A stretch of DNA of 49,087 nucleotides from Streptosporangiaceae bacterium. GTDB lineage: Bacteria; Actinomycetota; Actinomycetes; Streptosporangiales; Streptosporangiaceae. How positions within the stretch are numbered: position 1 is the first letter of the stretch; each line of letters opens with the position of its first letter. The translations under genes were made by a program, and so were the position numbers. The notes beneath the pieces were generated by a model. It worked only from the letters and a program-made list of their open reading frames with translations, did no database searches and had not been told where the DNA came from. Positions 18,031-27,228 of the stretch are shown here, piece by piece. The stretch covers positions 1-49,087 of the forward strand of contig JAOPYK010000097.1 of NCBI GenBank assembly GCA_025964695.1, read 5' to 3'.

Positions 18031-19823
18031 GCCATCGACGCCCAGGGCCCGTCGTGGCCGTCGAGATCGTAGGCCGTGCGGATCAGGGGGACGTGGCTGA
18101 AGGCCTGCGGGAAGTTGCCCACCTGCCGCCGCAGCCGGGGGTCGTACTCCTCGGCGAGCAGGCCGACGTCGTTGCGCAGGCTGAGCAGCTTTTCGAACAT
18201 GGCGACGGCGTCCTCCTTCCGGCCGATCAGGCGAAGGGCGTCCGCCATCCAGAACGAGCAGGCCAGGAAGGCGCCTTCCTCCCCGACCAGCCCGTCGGCC
18301 GCCATTCCCTGGCCGGTCGGGTAACGCTTGATGAACCCGTTCTCCCCGAGTTCGCGGCGGACCGTCTCGACGGTGCCGATGACCCGTGGATCCTCCGGAG
18401 GCAGGAAGCCGACCTGCGGGATGAGCAGCAGTGACGCGTCGACCTCCGCAGAGCCGTACGACTGGGTGAAGGTCATGCGCACCGGGTCGTACCCCTTCTC
18501 GCACACCTCCCGGTGGATCTGGTCGCGGATCCGCCGCCAGTGATCGACCGGGCCGGGCCTGCCGAACTCCTCGACCATCCGCACCCCCCGGTCGAAGGCC
18601 ACCCAGCACATCACCTTCGAGTGCACGAAGTGCCGGCTGGCGCCGCGCACCTCCCAGAGCCCCTCGTCCGGCTGGGACCAGCGGGGTTCCAGGTATTTCA
18701 GCAGGGCCGTCATCATCGCCCAGGCATGCCGCGCGGGCTGGAGACCGGCGCGCAGGGACAGGTACATCGAGTCCATCACCTCGCCGGGCACGTCGAGCTG
18801 GAGCTGGCCGAAGGCGCCGTTGCCGACCCGTACGGGCTTGGAGTCGTGGTATCCGGGTAGCCAGTCGACCTCCCATTCGGCCAGCCTGCGTTCGCCCGCG
18901 ACGCCGTACATGATCTGGATGTCGTCGGGGCTGCCGGCCACCGCCCGCAGCAGCCACTGCCGCCAGGCCTCGGCCTCCTCGGTGTAGCCGCTGCGCAGCA
19001 GTGCCTCCAGTGTCATGGTGGCGTCACGCAGCCAGCAGTAGCGGTAGTCCCAGTTGCGGATGCCGCCGATGGCCTCGGGCAGGGAGGTGGTGGGCGCGGC
19101 CACGATGCCCCCGGTCGGCGCGTAGGTGAGCGCCTTGAGTGTGATCAGCGAGCGGATGACGGCGTCCCGCCACCTCCCGTCGTAGGTGAAGGACCCGACC
19201 CACTCCAGCCAGAGGTGCTCGGTCTCGACCAGGGCGAGCATCGGATCGACCGGCTCGGGCGGGGGCAGGTGGGAAGGGTGCCAGGTGAGCACGAAGGGGA
19301 ACTGCTGACCGGCGGCCACCGTGAACTCGGCGGTATGGGCGAAGTTCTGGCCCTTGAGCGTGATCGGGGAGCGCAGCCAGATGGAGTCCGGTCCGGCGAT
19401 TCCGGCGATCACCCCGTCCTCGACGTTGCGCATCCACGGCATGATGTGGCCGTAGTCGAAGCGCAGCCGGAGCTCCAGCTTCATCGGCACCACGCCGGTG
19501 ACCCCTTCGACGATGCGCACCACGTCGGGGGCCTCGCCGCGGTGCGGCATGAAGTCGGTGATCCGGACCACTCCGGTGGGGGTCTCCCACTCGGTCTCCA
19601 GGATGAGCGTGTCGTCCAGGTACCGGCGGCGCGAGGACATCGGATCCACGTTGGCGGGGGCGATCCGCCAGTGCCCGTTCTCCTCGTCCCCGAGCAGCGC
19701 GGCGAAGAAGGCGGCGGAGTCGAAGCGGGGCAGGCACAGCCAGTCGATGGAACCGTCGCGGCAGACCAGCGCGGCGCTCTGCATGTCACCGATCAGCGCG
19801 TAGTCCTCGATGCGTCCCGGCAT
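18027..19823 (-). CDS. Glycoside hydrolase family 15 protein (glucoamylase/trehalase-like)
   Basis: A 598-residue cytoplasmic protein (no signal peptide). The N-terminal hallmark IEDYALIGDMQSAALVCRDG and SIDWLCLPRFDSAAFFAAL mark the actinobacterial GH15 subfamily that includes mycobacterial trehalases. The (alpha/alpha)6 barrel segments IRNWDYRYCWLRDATMTLEA and EEGAFLACSFWMADALRLIG carry the usual acidic catalytic candidates. Members hydrolyse alpha-glucosidic bonds in trehalose or glucans; substrate not decidable here. The start is ATG 19823 with AGGGGAAACC upstream. Convergent and overlapping with the preceding gene. Confidence 0.9.
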   Translation of the reverse strand: MPGRIEDYALIGDMQSAALVCRDGSIDWLCLPRFDSAAFFAALLGDEENGHWRIAPANVDPMSSRRRYLDDTLILETEWETPTGVVRITDFMPHRGEAPDVVRIVEGVTGVVPMKLELRLRFDYGHIMPWMRNVEDGVIAGIAGPDSIWLRSPITLKGQNFAHTAEFTVAAGQQFPFVLTWHPSHLPPPEPVDPMLALVETEHLWLEWVGSFTYDGRWRDAVIRSLITLKALTYAPTGGIVAAPTTSLPEAIGGIRNWDYRYCWLRDATMTLEALLRSGYTEEAEAWRQWLLRAVAGSPDDIQIMYGVAGERRLAEWEVDWLPGYHDSKPVRVGNGAFGQLQLDVPGEVMDSMYLSLRAGLQPARHAWAMMTALLKYLEPRWSQPDEGLWEVRGASRHFVHSKVMCWVAFDRGVRMVEEFGRPGPVDHWRRIRDQIHREVCEKGYDPVRMTFTQSYGSAEVDASLLLIPQVGFLPPEDPRVIGTVETVRRELGENGFIKRYPTGQGMAADGLVGEEGAFLACSFWMADALRLIGRKEDAVAMFEKLLSLRNDVGLLAEEYDPRLRRQVGNFPQAFSHVPLIRTAYDLDGHDGPWASMA

Positions 19824-20143
19824 GGTTTCCCCTCGTATGGCTGGACGTGGCGATCATGATGTGGCCCTGGCGGGTGGGGACGTAGGTACCGTAACGCGGC
19901 CGGGCCGGTGATCGGCCGGTCGCCCGCAGGTTCGTATCATGCCGGTCGGCACCTATCCCGGTCGACAACGTTCATCCCTGACGTCCCGGTATGAGTAAAC
20001 GTATTGGACCGTTGTGTCCGATACCCGAGATCTATGCATGGACAGAAACTTGCAAAGGCTTGCCTTAGTGTCTGTTCGTCGCGGGCCAGACGTGCGACCT
20101 TGGCAGGAAGGAGTGTCCTCCCGGAGACCTTGGAGCGTGATGC
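19824..20143. other. Divergent promoter region between GH15 and CBS genes
   Basis: The 320-bp gap is AT-richer than its surroundings near 19990-20075. It holds GGAC-N6-GTCC at 20006-20019 and AAGGC-TT-GCCTT at about 20057-20068, possible regulatory palindromes. No ORF is supported. Confidence 0.35.
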
Positions 20144-20572
20144 ATGCGGATTCGTGACATTCTGCGGGGCAAAGGAGATTCGGTGGCGACGGTGCGCCCG
20201 GATGCCACCGTCCGTGAACTCCTCGCCACGCTGGCCGAGCACAACATCGGCGCCGTCGTGGTCTCGGCGGACGGCGAGACGATCGACGGCATCGCCTCGG
20301 AGCGGGATGTCGTACGGCGTATGCACGAACGCGGAGCCGAGTTGCTGAGCGGGCAGGTCTCGGAGATCATGACCTCGAAGGTCCGCACCTGCGGCCTCAA
20401 CGACATGGTCGGCGACCTCCGGCGGATCATGACCGAGCACCGCATCCGGCACCTGCCGGTCGTGGCGGACGGCAGGCTGGCCGGCATCGTCAGCATCGGC
20501 GACGTCGTCAAGAGCGCCATCGACGAGCTCGAGACCGAACGCGAGCAGCTGGTCGGCTACATCCAGAGCTGA
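20144..20572 (+). CDS. Twin CBS-domain protein
   Basis: A 142-residue stand-alone CBS pair. CBS1 covers about residues 8-60 (TVRPDATVRELLATLAEHNI, DGIASERDVVR) and CBS2 about 73-130 (VGDLRRIMTEHRIRHLPVV, GIVSIGDVVKSAI). Such proteins bind adenine nucleotides and regulate partners; they are often stress-induced. ATG 20144 is preceded by GGAG at 8 nt. Divergent from the GH15 gene. The partner is unknown. Confidence 0.9.
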   Translation: MRIRDILRGKGDSVATVRPDATVRELLATLAEHNIGAVVVSADGETIDGIASERDVVRRMHERGAELLSGQVSEIMTSKVRTCGLNDMVGDLRRIMTEHRIRHLPVVADGRLAGIVSIGDVVKSAIDELETEREQLVGYIQS

Positions 20573-20606
20573 CCCGGGTCGTCGCCGTGCAGGTCCGGAG
20601 AGCCGT

Positions 20607-22049
20607 TCAGACGTAGGCGGGCAGCATGCGAGCCGGCGGGGCGTTCTCGATGTCCTGGTAGGCGGCGCGCAGCCGGCCGACCGCGTCCCGCAGCACCGGT
20701 GGCGGCAGCACGTACGGAAGCCGTACGTAGTCGTCGAGCACCCCGTCGGTGCCGAACGCGGGGCCGGGGACGACCCGCACCCCCCGCCGCAGGGCCGCCT
20801 CGGCGAGCGGAACCGCGACCGGCGCGGGCAGTCGTGCCCACAGCGACATCCCGCCATGCGGCAGCCTGAACTCCCAGCCCGGCAGGGTGGCGCGCAGTGC
20901 CCCGGCCAGCGCGTCGCGGCTCTCGGCCAGCCGCTGCGAGCGTTCCGCCCGGACCTCGCCGACCCGCGCCAGCAGCTCGCGCACGATCAGCTGATCCAGC
21001 ACCGGGCTGGCCATGTCGATCGACTCGCGGGCGATCGTCAGCCGGCGGGCGATCGGCGAGGTGGCCCGGATCCAGCCGATCCGCAGCCCGCCCCAGAACA
21101 GCTTGCCGGCGGAGCCGACGCTGATCACCCGGCCGCCCGAGTCGTAGGCGGCCAGCGGCGGCGGGACGGCGGGCGGGTCGATGGCCAGCTCGGCGAAGGT
21201 CTCGTCGGCGACGATGTAGCAGTCCGCGCTGCGGGCGGCATCGACGAAGGCGGCGCGGTCGGCGTCGCTCATGAGATGGCCGGTCGGGTTCTGGAAGTCG
21301 GGGATCGTGTAGGCCAGCCGGACCGCGGCCTGCCGCAGGCTGCTCGCCACCAGCTCGACGTCCCAGCCGCCGTTGACCCCGGCGGGGACCAGGCGGGCGC
21401 CCCGGCGGCGGACGGCGTCGAGGGCGTGCGGATAGGTCGGTGACTCCAGCAGCACGGCGTCGCCCGGGTTCACCAGGGTCTGCATCAGCAGGGTGAGCGC
21501 GTGCTGGGCGCCCGTGGTGACCACGATCTGGTCGGGCCGGGTGGGCAGGCCGCGCTCGGTGTAGCGCTCGGCGATGGACTTGCGCAGCGGGATGAGCCCG
21601 GCGGGCTCGTATCCGGGGCCGGAGCTGTAGCGCGGCAGCTCGGCGACCGCCGCGGCGACGGCCTCCTCGAAGATCCGCGGAGCGCCCGGGGCGGCGCAGC
21701 CGAGGTCGATGTCCTCGGGACGGCCCGATGCGTGCGCCGACCCGAACCGGCTCGGGTCCGGTGCGGTCATGGGGCTCGGCGGGAGCGTGGTCCAGCTGCC
21801 CGCGCCCTGCCGGCTCTCGATGAACCCCTCCGCACGCAGCGCGTCGTACACGGCGGTGACGGTCGTCCGGCTGACGCCCAGCACCGCGGCCAGGTCGCGC
21901 TCCGCGGGCAGCCGGACCCGCAGCGGCAGCCGTCCCTCCAGCACCAGCCCGCGCACCGCCCGGGCCAGCGCCGTGTAGTAGGGCCGCTCGGCCGGGACGT
22001 CCTGGAGCAGCCGGCCCAGCTGGGGACCGCTGATGTGTCGTGCCACCAT
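20607..22049 (-). CDS. MocR/PdxR-type regulator, YczR-like (GntR HTH fused to aminotransferase)
   Basis: From ATG 22049 the protein has 480 residues. Residues about 20-90 form a GntR winged helix (LPLRVRLPAERDLAAVLGVS, RTTVTAVYDALRAEGFIESR). The rest is a fold-type I aminotransferase domain with PLP-binding features (YIVADETFAEL; VGSAGKLFWGGLRIGWI with the likely PLP lysine). Such chimeras use PLP chemistry to sense ligand. The divergent neighbour encodes a YczE-like membrane protein, the classic YczR target, so it probably controls that gene. The frame is open to 22091, but family members start near the chosen codon. Confidence 0.85.
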   Translation of the reverse strand: MVARHISGPQLGRLLQDVPAERPYYTALARAVRGLVLEGRLPLRVRLPAERDLAAVLGVSRTTVTAVYDALRAEGFIESRQGAGSWTTLPPSPMTAPDPSRFGSAHASGRPEDIDLGCAAPGAPRIFEEAVAAAVAELPRYSSGPGYEPAGLIPLRKSIAERYTERGLPTRPDQIVVTTGAQHALTLLMQTLVNPGDAVLLESPTYPHALDAVRRRGARLVPAGVNGGWDVELVASSLRQAAVRLAYTIPDFQNPTGHLMSDADRAAFVDAARSADCYIVADETFAELAIDPPAVPPPLAAYDSGGRVISVGSAGKLFWGGLRIGWIRATSPIARRLTIARESIDMASPVLDQLIVRELLARVGEVRAERSQRLAESRDALAGALRATLPGWEFRLPHGGMSLWARLPAPVAVPLAEAALRRGVRVVPGPAFGTDGVLDDYVRLPYVLPPPVLRDAVGRLRAAYQDIENAPPARMLPAYV

Positions 22050-22054
22050 AAGAA

Positions 22055-22111
22055 CCACTTTTTCAGATTGGCTATTCAACTTCAAGGCCACTTTGGTGCT
22101 TTATGGAGTGG
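22055..22111. promoter_or_regulatory. Candidate YczR operator, repeated CCACTTT
   Basis: CCACTTT occurs at 22055-22061 and 22088-22094 (33 bp apart, about three helical turns), with an inverted AGTGG at 22107-22111. All lie in the 117-bp gap between divergent yczR- and yczE-like genes. MocR proteins typically bind spaced repeats, so this is a plausible operator. Confidence 0.4.
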
Positions 22112-22166
22112 TCGGCCATGGTTCGTCCGTGGACGAGGGAGGCGACGACTCTGAAAGGACGCCGCA

Positions 22167-22796
22167 ATGGCCCTGTTGGTGCGCCGGGTGGTACAGCTCT
22201 ACACCGGACTGGCCCTGTACGGACTGGGCATCGCCCTCCAGGTGGCCTCGACACTCGGCAACGATCCCTGGGACGTCCTCCACCAGGGACTGTCGCGGCG
22301 GTTCGGGCTGTCGATCGGAACCTGGATCGTCATCGTGGGCGTCCTGGCCATGCTGCTGTGGATCCCGCTGCGCCAGCGGCCCGGGGTCGGCACGGTCAGC
22401 AACGCCCTCCTGGTCGGGGTGTTCGCCGACGTCTTCCTGGCCGTGCTGCCGCATCCGGCCGGCCTGCCGGTGCGCTGGGGCTACCTCCTCGCCGCGATCC
22501 TGGTCGGCGGTTTCGCCACCGGCCTCTACATCGGCGCCGGGCTGGGCCCGGGGCCGCGCGACGGGCTGATGACGGGGCTGGCCGCCCGTGGCCACTCGAT
22601 CAGGGTGGTGCGCACCGGCATCGAGCTCACGGTGCTCGGCGCGGGCTGGCTGCTCGGCGGCACGGTCGGCGTGGGCACTCTGCTCTACGCCGTCGCCATC
22701 GGCCCGCTGTCGCATTTGTTCATCCCGAAACTGGCCATCAAGCGGCCGGTGCCGGTGGCCGGCCCGGAACCCGAGCTGGAACCCGTCGCTTCGTAG
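22167..22796 (+). CDS. YczE/YyaS/YitT-family membrane protein
   Basis: A 209-residue integral membrane protein with about five to six hydrophobic helices (for example VQLYTGLALYGLGIALQVA, TWIVIVGVLAMLLWIPL, YLLAAILVGGFATGLYIGAG, IELTVLGAGWLLGGTVGVGT). Family-typical segments TLGNDPWDVLHQGL and GLGPGPRDGLMTGLA are present. The transported or sensed molecule is not established. AAAGGA lies 8 nt before ATG 22167. Near its stop, an 11-bp unit (CTGGTGTGCCA/G) is repeated two to three times at 22799-22830. Confidence 0.85.
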   Translation: MALLVRRVVQLYTGLALYGLGIALQVASTLGNDPWDVLHQGLSRRFGLSIGTWIVIVGVLAMLLWIPLRQRPGVGTVSNALLVGVFADVFLAVLPHPAGLPVRWGYLLAAILVGGFATGLYIGAGLGPGPRDGLMTGLAARGHSIRVVRTGIELTVLGAGWLLGGTVGVGTLLYAVAIGPLSHLFIPKLAIKRPVPVAGPEPELEPVAS

Positions 22797-22826
22797 CCCT
22801 GGTGTGCCACTGGTGTGCCGATGGTG

Positions 22827-23606
22827 TCAGGTGCCCTTGGGGGCGTCGCCGGGGTCGCCGGCCGCCGAGATCTGCGGAGCGGCCTCCGGCTCGACGCCCT
22901 CCGTGGCGGGCGAGGCCGGGGGACGCCCCGCGTCGCGGCGCCACGCCTCGAACGCCGCCGTGGTGGCCAGCACGATCGCCACCCCCAGGATCCAGCCGGC
23001 GACGACGTCGCTGACGTAGTGCACGCCGAGGGCCACCCGGCAGGCCCCCGTCACGAGGGTGATCACTGTGGCGGCGGCCCAGGCCAGCCACCGCCGGGTC
23101 CCGGGCAGCAGCGGCAGCAGGATCAGCACGATCGTGGCGCACCCCAGCGCGGCGGTCAGCGCGTGGCCGGAGGGGAAGGACCCGCCGGGAGCATGCGCGA
23201 TGGCGTTGAGGAGCTTGGGCCGGGTGCGGTTGACGAGCGACTTGAGGACGACGTCGAGGAGTCCGCCGACGGCCAGCGTGGTGACCGCCCATAGGGCCAG
23301 CCGCCGGGCGCCCCGGTAGGCCAGCCACCCGGCCATCACCAGGATGACCCCCCGGAACAGCCAGGGGTGCAGGATGTAGGACGAGGCCCGCAGCGGGCCC
23401 ACGAGCCCGTGGTGGTGCAGCACGTAGGAGTTCACCGAGGTGGTGGTGCTGTCGTCGAGGCGGCGCAGAGGCCCCCATTCGGTGTCGACGAGGGCCAGCA
23501 GCGCCGTGAACGGCACCGCGACGATGAACACCGCGACGGAGGCCAGGGTCAGCCGCATGCCCAGCTTGTTGCCGCGGCCAGATCGGTGCAGGGTCAGGGA
23601 GGACAT
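22827..23606 (-). CDS. PAP2-family membrane phosphatase
   Basis: A 259-residue polytopic membrane protein. All three PAP2 motifs are visible: KSLVNRTRP (K-x6-RP), PSGH, and CRVALGVHYVSD (R-x5-H-x3-D, with Cys in place of the usual Ser before Arg). It probably dephosphorylates a lipid such as undecaprenyl diphosphate, phosphatidylglycerol phosphate or phosphatidate at the outer membrane face. The C-terminal 35 residues are polar and disordered-looking. Convergent with the yczE-like gene. Confidence 0.88.
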   Translation of the reverse strand: MSSLTLHRSGRGNKLGMRLTLASVAVFIVAVPFTALLALVDTEWGPLRRLDDSTTTSVNSYVLHHHGLVGPLRASSYILHPWLFRGVILVMAGWLAYRGARRLALWAVTTLAVGGLLDVVLKSLVNRTRPKLLNAIAHAPGGSFPSGHALTAALGCATIVLILLPLLPGTRRWLAWAAATVITLVTGACRVALGVHYVSDVVAGWILGVAIVLATTAAFEAWRRDAGRPPASPATEGVEPEAAPQISAAGDPGDAPKGT

Positions 23607-23663
23607 GCCGCCCCCCTACCCGTCGATATCGAGTTCTACCGTGGTGTAGTACCTCGCGGCCCG

Positions 23664-25268
23664 TCACCCCTCGGCGGCCGCCTCCGCCGTCGGCAACGCC
23701 AGGCGCTGGGTCGGGGACGGGGACCGGTCCAGCACCTTCCGCAGCCCGGGCCGGCCGGCCTCCACCTGGAAGGAGGCCCGGGTGTACACCGGCGCGCCGG
23801 GGCGGCTGACGTAGGGCACCACGCGGAAGTCGGCCCGCAGATGGTCCGGCGTCACCGTGCACCGGACGTAGCCGCGGTGGTTGTCGAAGAACTTCAGGTG
23901 AGGGTTCTCCGCGAGGATGGTGTCGGTGTCCATATGCGTGTCGGAGCCGTTGCCGCCGCTGCTGATCGACGTGCCCACCAGTTCCGCGCCGACGGTCGCG
24001 GAGTCCGGGTCGTCGAAATCGGACTTCAGCTCGGCCGCCCAGTTGGAGTGGACGTCCCCGGTGAGCACGACCGGGCGGATGTGCCGCTCCGCGAGGGTGT
24101 TCAGCAGCCGGTTCCGGTTGGCCGGGTAGCCGTCCCAGGAGTCGAGCTGGATCTCGTCCCCGGGGGGAAAGAAGCGCGGGGAGAAGAAGACCTGCTGGGC
24201 GATGATCTGCCAGCGCGCCCTCGACCGGGTGAGCCCATCGGCCAGCCAGCGTTCCTGGGCGTCACCGAGGATGGAACGGCGCGGGTCCAGGCGTTCGGGC
24301 CCCGCCACCGTGGCGCCGCCCGGGACCGGCGGCGCGTTGCGGTACTGCCGGGTGTCGAGCACGTGCAGGTCCATCAGGTCCCCGTAGCCCAGCCGGCGGA
24401 AGAGCCGCATCTGCGGCCCCTGCGGCACTGACGACGTACGCAGCGGCAGGTGCTCGTAGTAGGCCTGGTAGGCGGCGGCCCGCCGGTTCACGAACGCCGC
24501 CGGGTTGCCGCCGTCCAGGTAGTTGTCGGCCACGTCGTGGTCGTCCCAGGTCACGACCCACGGGGCGGCCGCGTGTGCCGCCTGCAGGTCCGGGTCGATG
24601 CGGTACACCGCGTGCCGGAGACGGTAACCGGCCAGGTCCATGGCGGGCCCCTGGCCATGGCCGCGGGCGTCCCCGCCGGTCGCCACGGGGTGGTCGGCCG
24701 CGCCGTACTCGTAGATGTAGTCGCCCAGATGCAGGATGACGTCGAGGTCCTCGGCGGCCAGGTGCCGGTAGGCGGTGAAGAATCCGTGCTCGTACATCTG
24801 GCAGGAGACGAACGCGTACCGCACCTCGCGGACGTTCTGCTCCGGGGCGGTCCGGGTGCGGCCCGTCGCGCTGATCTCACTGCCCGCCCGGAACCGGTAG
24901 AAGTAGTCGCGGCCGGGCCGCAGCCCGCCGACCTCCACGTGCACCGTGTGGGCGAGTTCGGGGCGGGCGATCGTGTCGCCCCGCTGGACGACGTCACGGA
25001 ACTGCTCGTCCCTGGCGATCTCCCAGCGCACCGGTACGGCCTCCGGTGCCATGCCCCCCGGGGTCGCCGGGTCCGGATACAGCGGCATGGGGGCCAGCCT
25101 GGTCCACAGCACGACCCCGTCCGGCGTCGGGTCGCCGGAGGCGACCCCCAGCTGGAAGGGATGGCCGGGAAAGCGCGTCCGGCGCGCCGGACGGGACAGG
25201 TACGGTCCCGTACCCATGATCAGCCCGCTACTGGAGAGAAACGTCCTGCGATCCACAGGAGAAGACAT
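23664..25268 (-). CDS. PhoD-type alkaline phosphatase D, Tat-exported
   Basis: A 534-residue metallophosphatase. The N-terminus MSSPVDRRTFLSSSGLIMGT is a twin-arginine signal, but with a short, weakly hydrophobic core. It is followed by the PhoD N-terminal domain (FQLGVASGDPTPDGVVLWTR) and the metallophosphatase domain with VSCQMYEHG, ILHLGDYIYEY, WDDHDVADNY and VVLTGDVHSNWAAEL as metal-binding and catalytic segments. It probably cleaves phosphodiesters or monoesters outside the cell. ATG 25268 is preceded by GGGGA; the frame is open upstream to 25553 but overlaps the divergent gene. Confidence 0.9.
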   Translation of the reverse strand: MSSPVDRRTFLSSSGLIMGTGPYLSRPARRTRFPGHPFQLGVASGDPTPDGVVLWTRLAPMPLYPDPATPGGMAPEAVPVRWEIARDEQFRDVVQRGDTIARPELAHTVHVEVGGLRPGRDYFYRFRAGSEISATGRTRTAPEQNVREVRYAFVSCQMYEHGFFTAYRHLAAEDLDVILHLGDYIYEYGAADHPVATGGDARGHGQGPAMDLAGYRLRHAVYRIDPDLQAAHAAAPWVVTWDDHDVADNYLDGGNPAAFVNRRAAAYQAYYEHLPLRTSSVPQGPQMRLFRRLGYGDLMDLHVLDTRQYRNAPPVPGGATVAGPERLDPRRSILGDAQERWLADGLTRSRARWQIIAQQVFFSPRFFPPGDEIQLDSWDGYPANRNRLLNTLAERHIRPVVLTGDVHSNWAAELKSDFDDPDSATVGAELVGTSISSGGNGSDTHMDTDTILAENPHLKFFDNHRGYVRCTVTPDHLRADFRVVPYVSRPGAPVYTRASFQVEAGRPGLRKVLDRSPSPTQRLALPTAEAAAEG

Positions 25269-25482
25269 TGGCGTCCCCGGCCGCCGCCGCGGCGCTGGAC
25301 ACGGCGGGCGGTACCGGGCTTTGATCTTCCTTGACCGGATGGCGACCGGAGGCGTCGGAGCGAGCGCTGGATGTGCTGGATCCGCATGTTCGCAGGGGTC
25401 TGCGATGGCCCGGTAGGTTACGCTCCGGCTAGTGACCCCTCGGTCAGAAGGCGGTTTCACGAGAGTTGGGAGATGGGTCGGC

Positions 25483-26319
25483 ATGCCGGACAACACGTGG
25501 ATGCACGACCGCTCCGAGGAGACGGCACCGGCGGTGGGCATCGACATCTCCACCCCGAGCTTCGCCCGCGTATACGACTACTTCCTCGGCGGCAAGGACA
25601 ACTTCGCCGTCGACCGCGAAGTGGCCGACCTGGTGATGCAACTCGTGCCCGAGGCGCCCGTGGTCGCGCGCGGCAACCGTACGGCCATCGAGCGCGCCGT
25701 GCGCTACCTGGCCGGCGAGCTCGGCATCCGGCAGTTCATCGACCTCGGCTCGGGCCTGCCGACCTCCAGCAACGTCCACCAGTTCGCCAAGGATTCGATC
25801 GACGGCGCCCGGGTCATCTACGTCGACAACGACCCGATCGTGCTGGCGCACGGCCGGGCGCTGCTCGCCGAGGACGGGGTCGCCGCGGTGATCCAGGCCG
25901 ACCTCTACGAGCCGGAGAAGATCTTCTCCGAGCCGGTGCTCACGGAGCTGATCGACCTCTCCGAGCCCGTCGGCGTCATCCTGGCCGCGATCATCCACCA
26001 TGTGCCCGACGAGCGGAACCCCCAGGCCGTGGTCCAGGGGCTGCACGAGTTCGTGGCGCCCGGCAGCCACTTCATGCTCACCCATCTGCACGACTCCGGC
26101 GACGACCCGCGGGTGGAGGAGGCCAAGAAGATCCTCCAGCAGGGCCTCGGCGGTTCGTACTTCCGCGGCGCCGCCGAGATCGAGGGCTTCATGGCCGGAC
26201 TGACGGTGCTGGAGCCCGGCGTGGCACCTGTGACGGCCTGGCGCCCCAGTGGCCCCGCGGGGCCACTGGAGCACCCGCTGCACACCCAGATGGCCGCGGT
26301 GATGGGCCGCAGGGACTGA
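25483..26319 (+). CDS. SAM-dependent methyltransferase (PF04672/DUF574-like)
   Basis: A 278-residue protein of the actinobacteria-enriched methyltransferase family. Hallmarks are IDISTPSFARVYDYFLGGKD near the N-terminus, QFIDLGSGLPTSSNVHQFA (motif I), VIYVDNDPIVLAHGRALL (motif II) and IHHVPDE. The methyl acceptor is unknown. ATG 25483 is chosen; the frame opens at 25432 but the extra residues look non-conserved. A TANNNT-like box (TACGCT, 25419-25424) may be the -10. Its TGA abuts the convergent fdhD stop. Confidence 0.85.
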   Translation: MPDNTWMHDRSEETAPAVGIDISTPSFARVYDYFLGGKDNFAVDREVADLVMQLVPEAPVVARGNRTAIERAVRYLAGELGIRQFIDLGSGLPTSSNVHQFAKDSIDGARVIYVDNDPIVLAHGRALLAEDGVAAVIQADLYEPEKIFSEPVLTELIDLSEPVGVILAAIIHHVPDERNPQAVVQGLHEFVAPGSHFMLTHLHDSGDDPRVEEAKKILQQGLGGSYFRGAAEIEGFMAGLTVLEPGVAPVTAWRPSGPAGPLEHPLHTQMAAVMGRRD

Positions 26320-27144
26320 TCAGGTCAGCCGGGAGGCCCCGGTGTAGACGTTCATCGACGTGCCCCGCAGGAATCCCACCAGCGTCAGCCCGGACTCGGC
26401 GGCCAGGTCCACAGCGAGCGACGATGGGGCCGAGACCGCGCACAGCGCGGGGATCCCGGCGATCACCGCCTTCTGGACCAGTTCGAACGAGGCCCGCCCG
26501 CTGACCATGAGCACCTTCCCGGTCAGCGGCAGCAGGCCCTCGCGCAGCGCCCAGCCCACGATCTTGTCGACGGCGTTGTGCCGGCCGACGTCCTCACGTA
26601 CCGCGAGCAGTGCGCCCTGGTCGTCGAACAGGCCCGCCGCATGCAGCCCGCCGGTCCGGTCGAACACCCGCTGGGCCTTGCGCAACGTGTCCGGCAGCCC
26701 TGTCAGTACCCCGGGATCGAGCCGTACACTGTCCGCCTCGAGATCGTAGGGGGCGCGGTGCCTGAGTGCGTCGATGCTGGTCTTGCCGCAGACCCCGCAG
26801 GCGCTGGTGGTGTAGAAGGCGCGTTCCACCGAGGCGTCCGGCGCCGGGACCCCGTCGGCCAGGGCCACGTCCACGACGTTGTAGGTGGGCTCCCCGGATT
26901 CCCCGGTGTCCGCGCAGACCCGCATCGCGGTGAGGTCGGCGGCGGCGCCGATGACGCCCTCCGCGGTGAGGAAGCCCGCCACCAGATCGAAGTCGTCGCC
27001 GGGAGTGCGCATGGTCACCGTCAGCGGACGCCCGGAGACCCGGATCTCCAGCGGCTCCTCCGCCGCCAGCGTGTCCGGCCGCTCGTTCCGCCGTTCCGTC
27101 CCGTCAATGCGCAGCACCCGCCGCCGTACAGTCACCCTGCCCAT
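26320..27144 (-). CDS. fdhD: Formate dehydrogenase accessory sulfurtransferase FdhD
   Basis: A 274-residue protein. FdhD carries sulfur from a cysteine desulfurase to the molybdenum cofactor of formate dehydrogenase. The catalytic CxxC is in SACGVCGK; conserved segments TPGDDFDLVAGFLTAEGVI, VREDVGRHNAVDKIVGWAL and GRASFELVQKAVIAGIP are all present. No formate dehydrogenase gene lies in the window. ATG 27144 begins the conserved N-terminus MGRVTVRRRVLRI. Confidence 0.95.
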   Translation of the reverse strand: MGRVTVRRRVLRIDGTERRNERPDTLAAEEPLEIRVSGRPLTVTMRTPGDDFDLVAGFLTAEGVIGAAADLTAMRVCADTGESGEPTYNVVDVALADGVPAPDASVERAFYTTSACGVCGKTSIDALRHRAPYDLEADSVRLDPGVLTGLPDTLRKAQRVFDRTGGLHAAGLFDDQGALLAVREDVGRHNAVDKIVGWALREGLLPLTGKVLMVSGRASFELVQKAVIAGIPALCAVSAPSSLAVDLAAESGLTLVGFLRGTSMNVYTGASRLT

Positions 27145-27228
27145 GGCCCGAGCTTATGCGGCGCGGGCCGGGATGGGGCACGGGTACTGCCGCCTTCCGG
27201 CGGCCGTGGCCACCGCGGAGCTGCTGGA

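Noticed and set aside
20006-20019. GGAC-N6-GTCC as a DosR box
   Set aside because: Spacer is 6 rather than 4 bp, so it does not fit the dormancy box plan.
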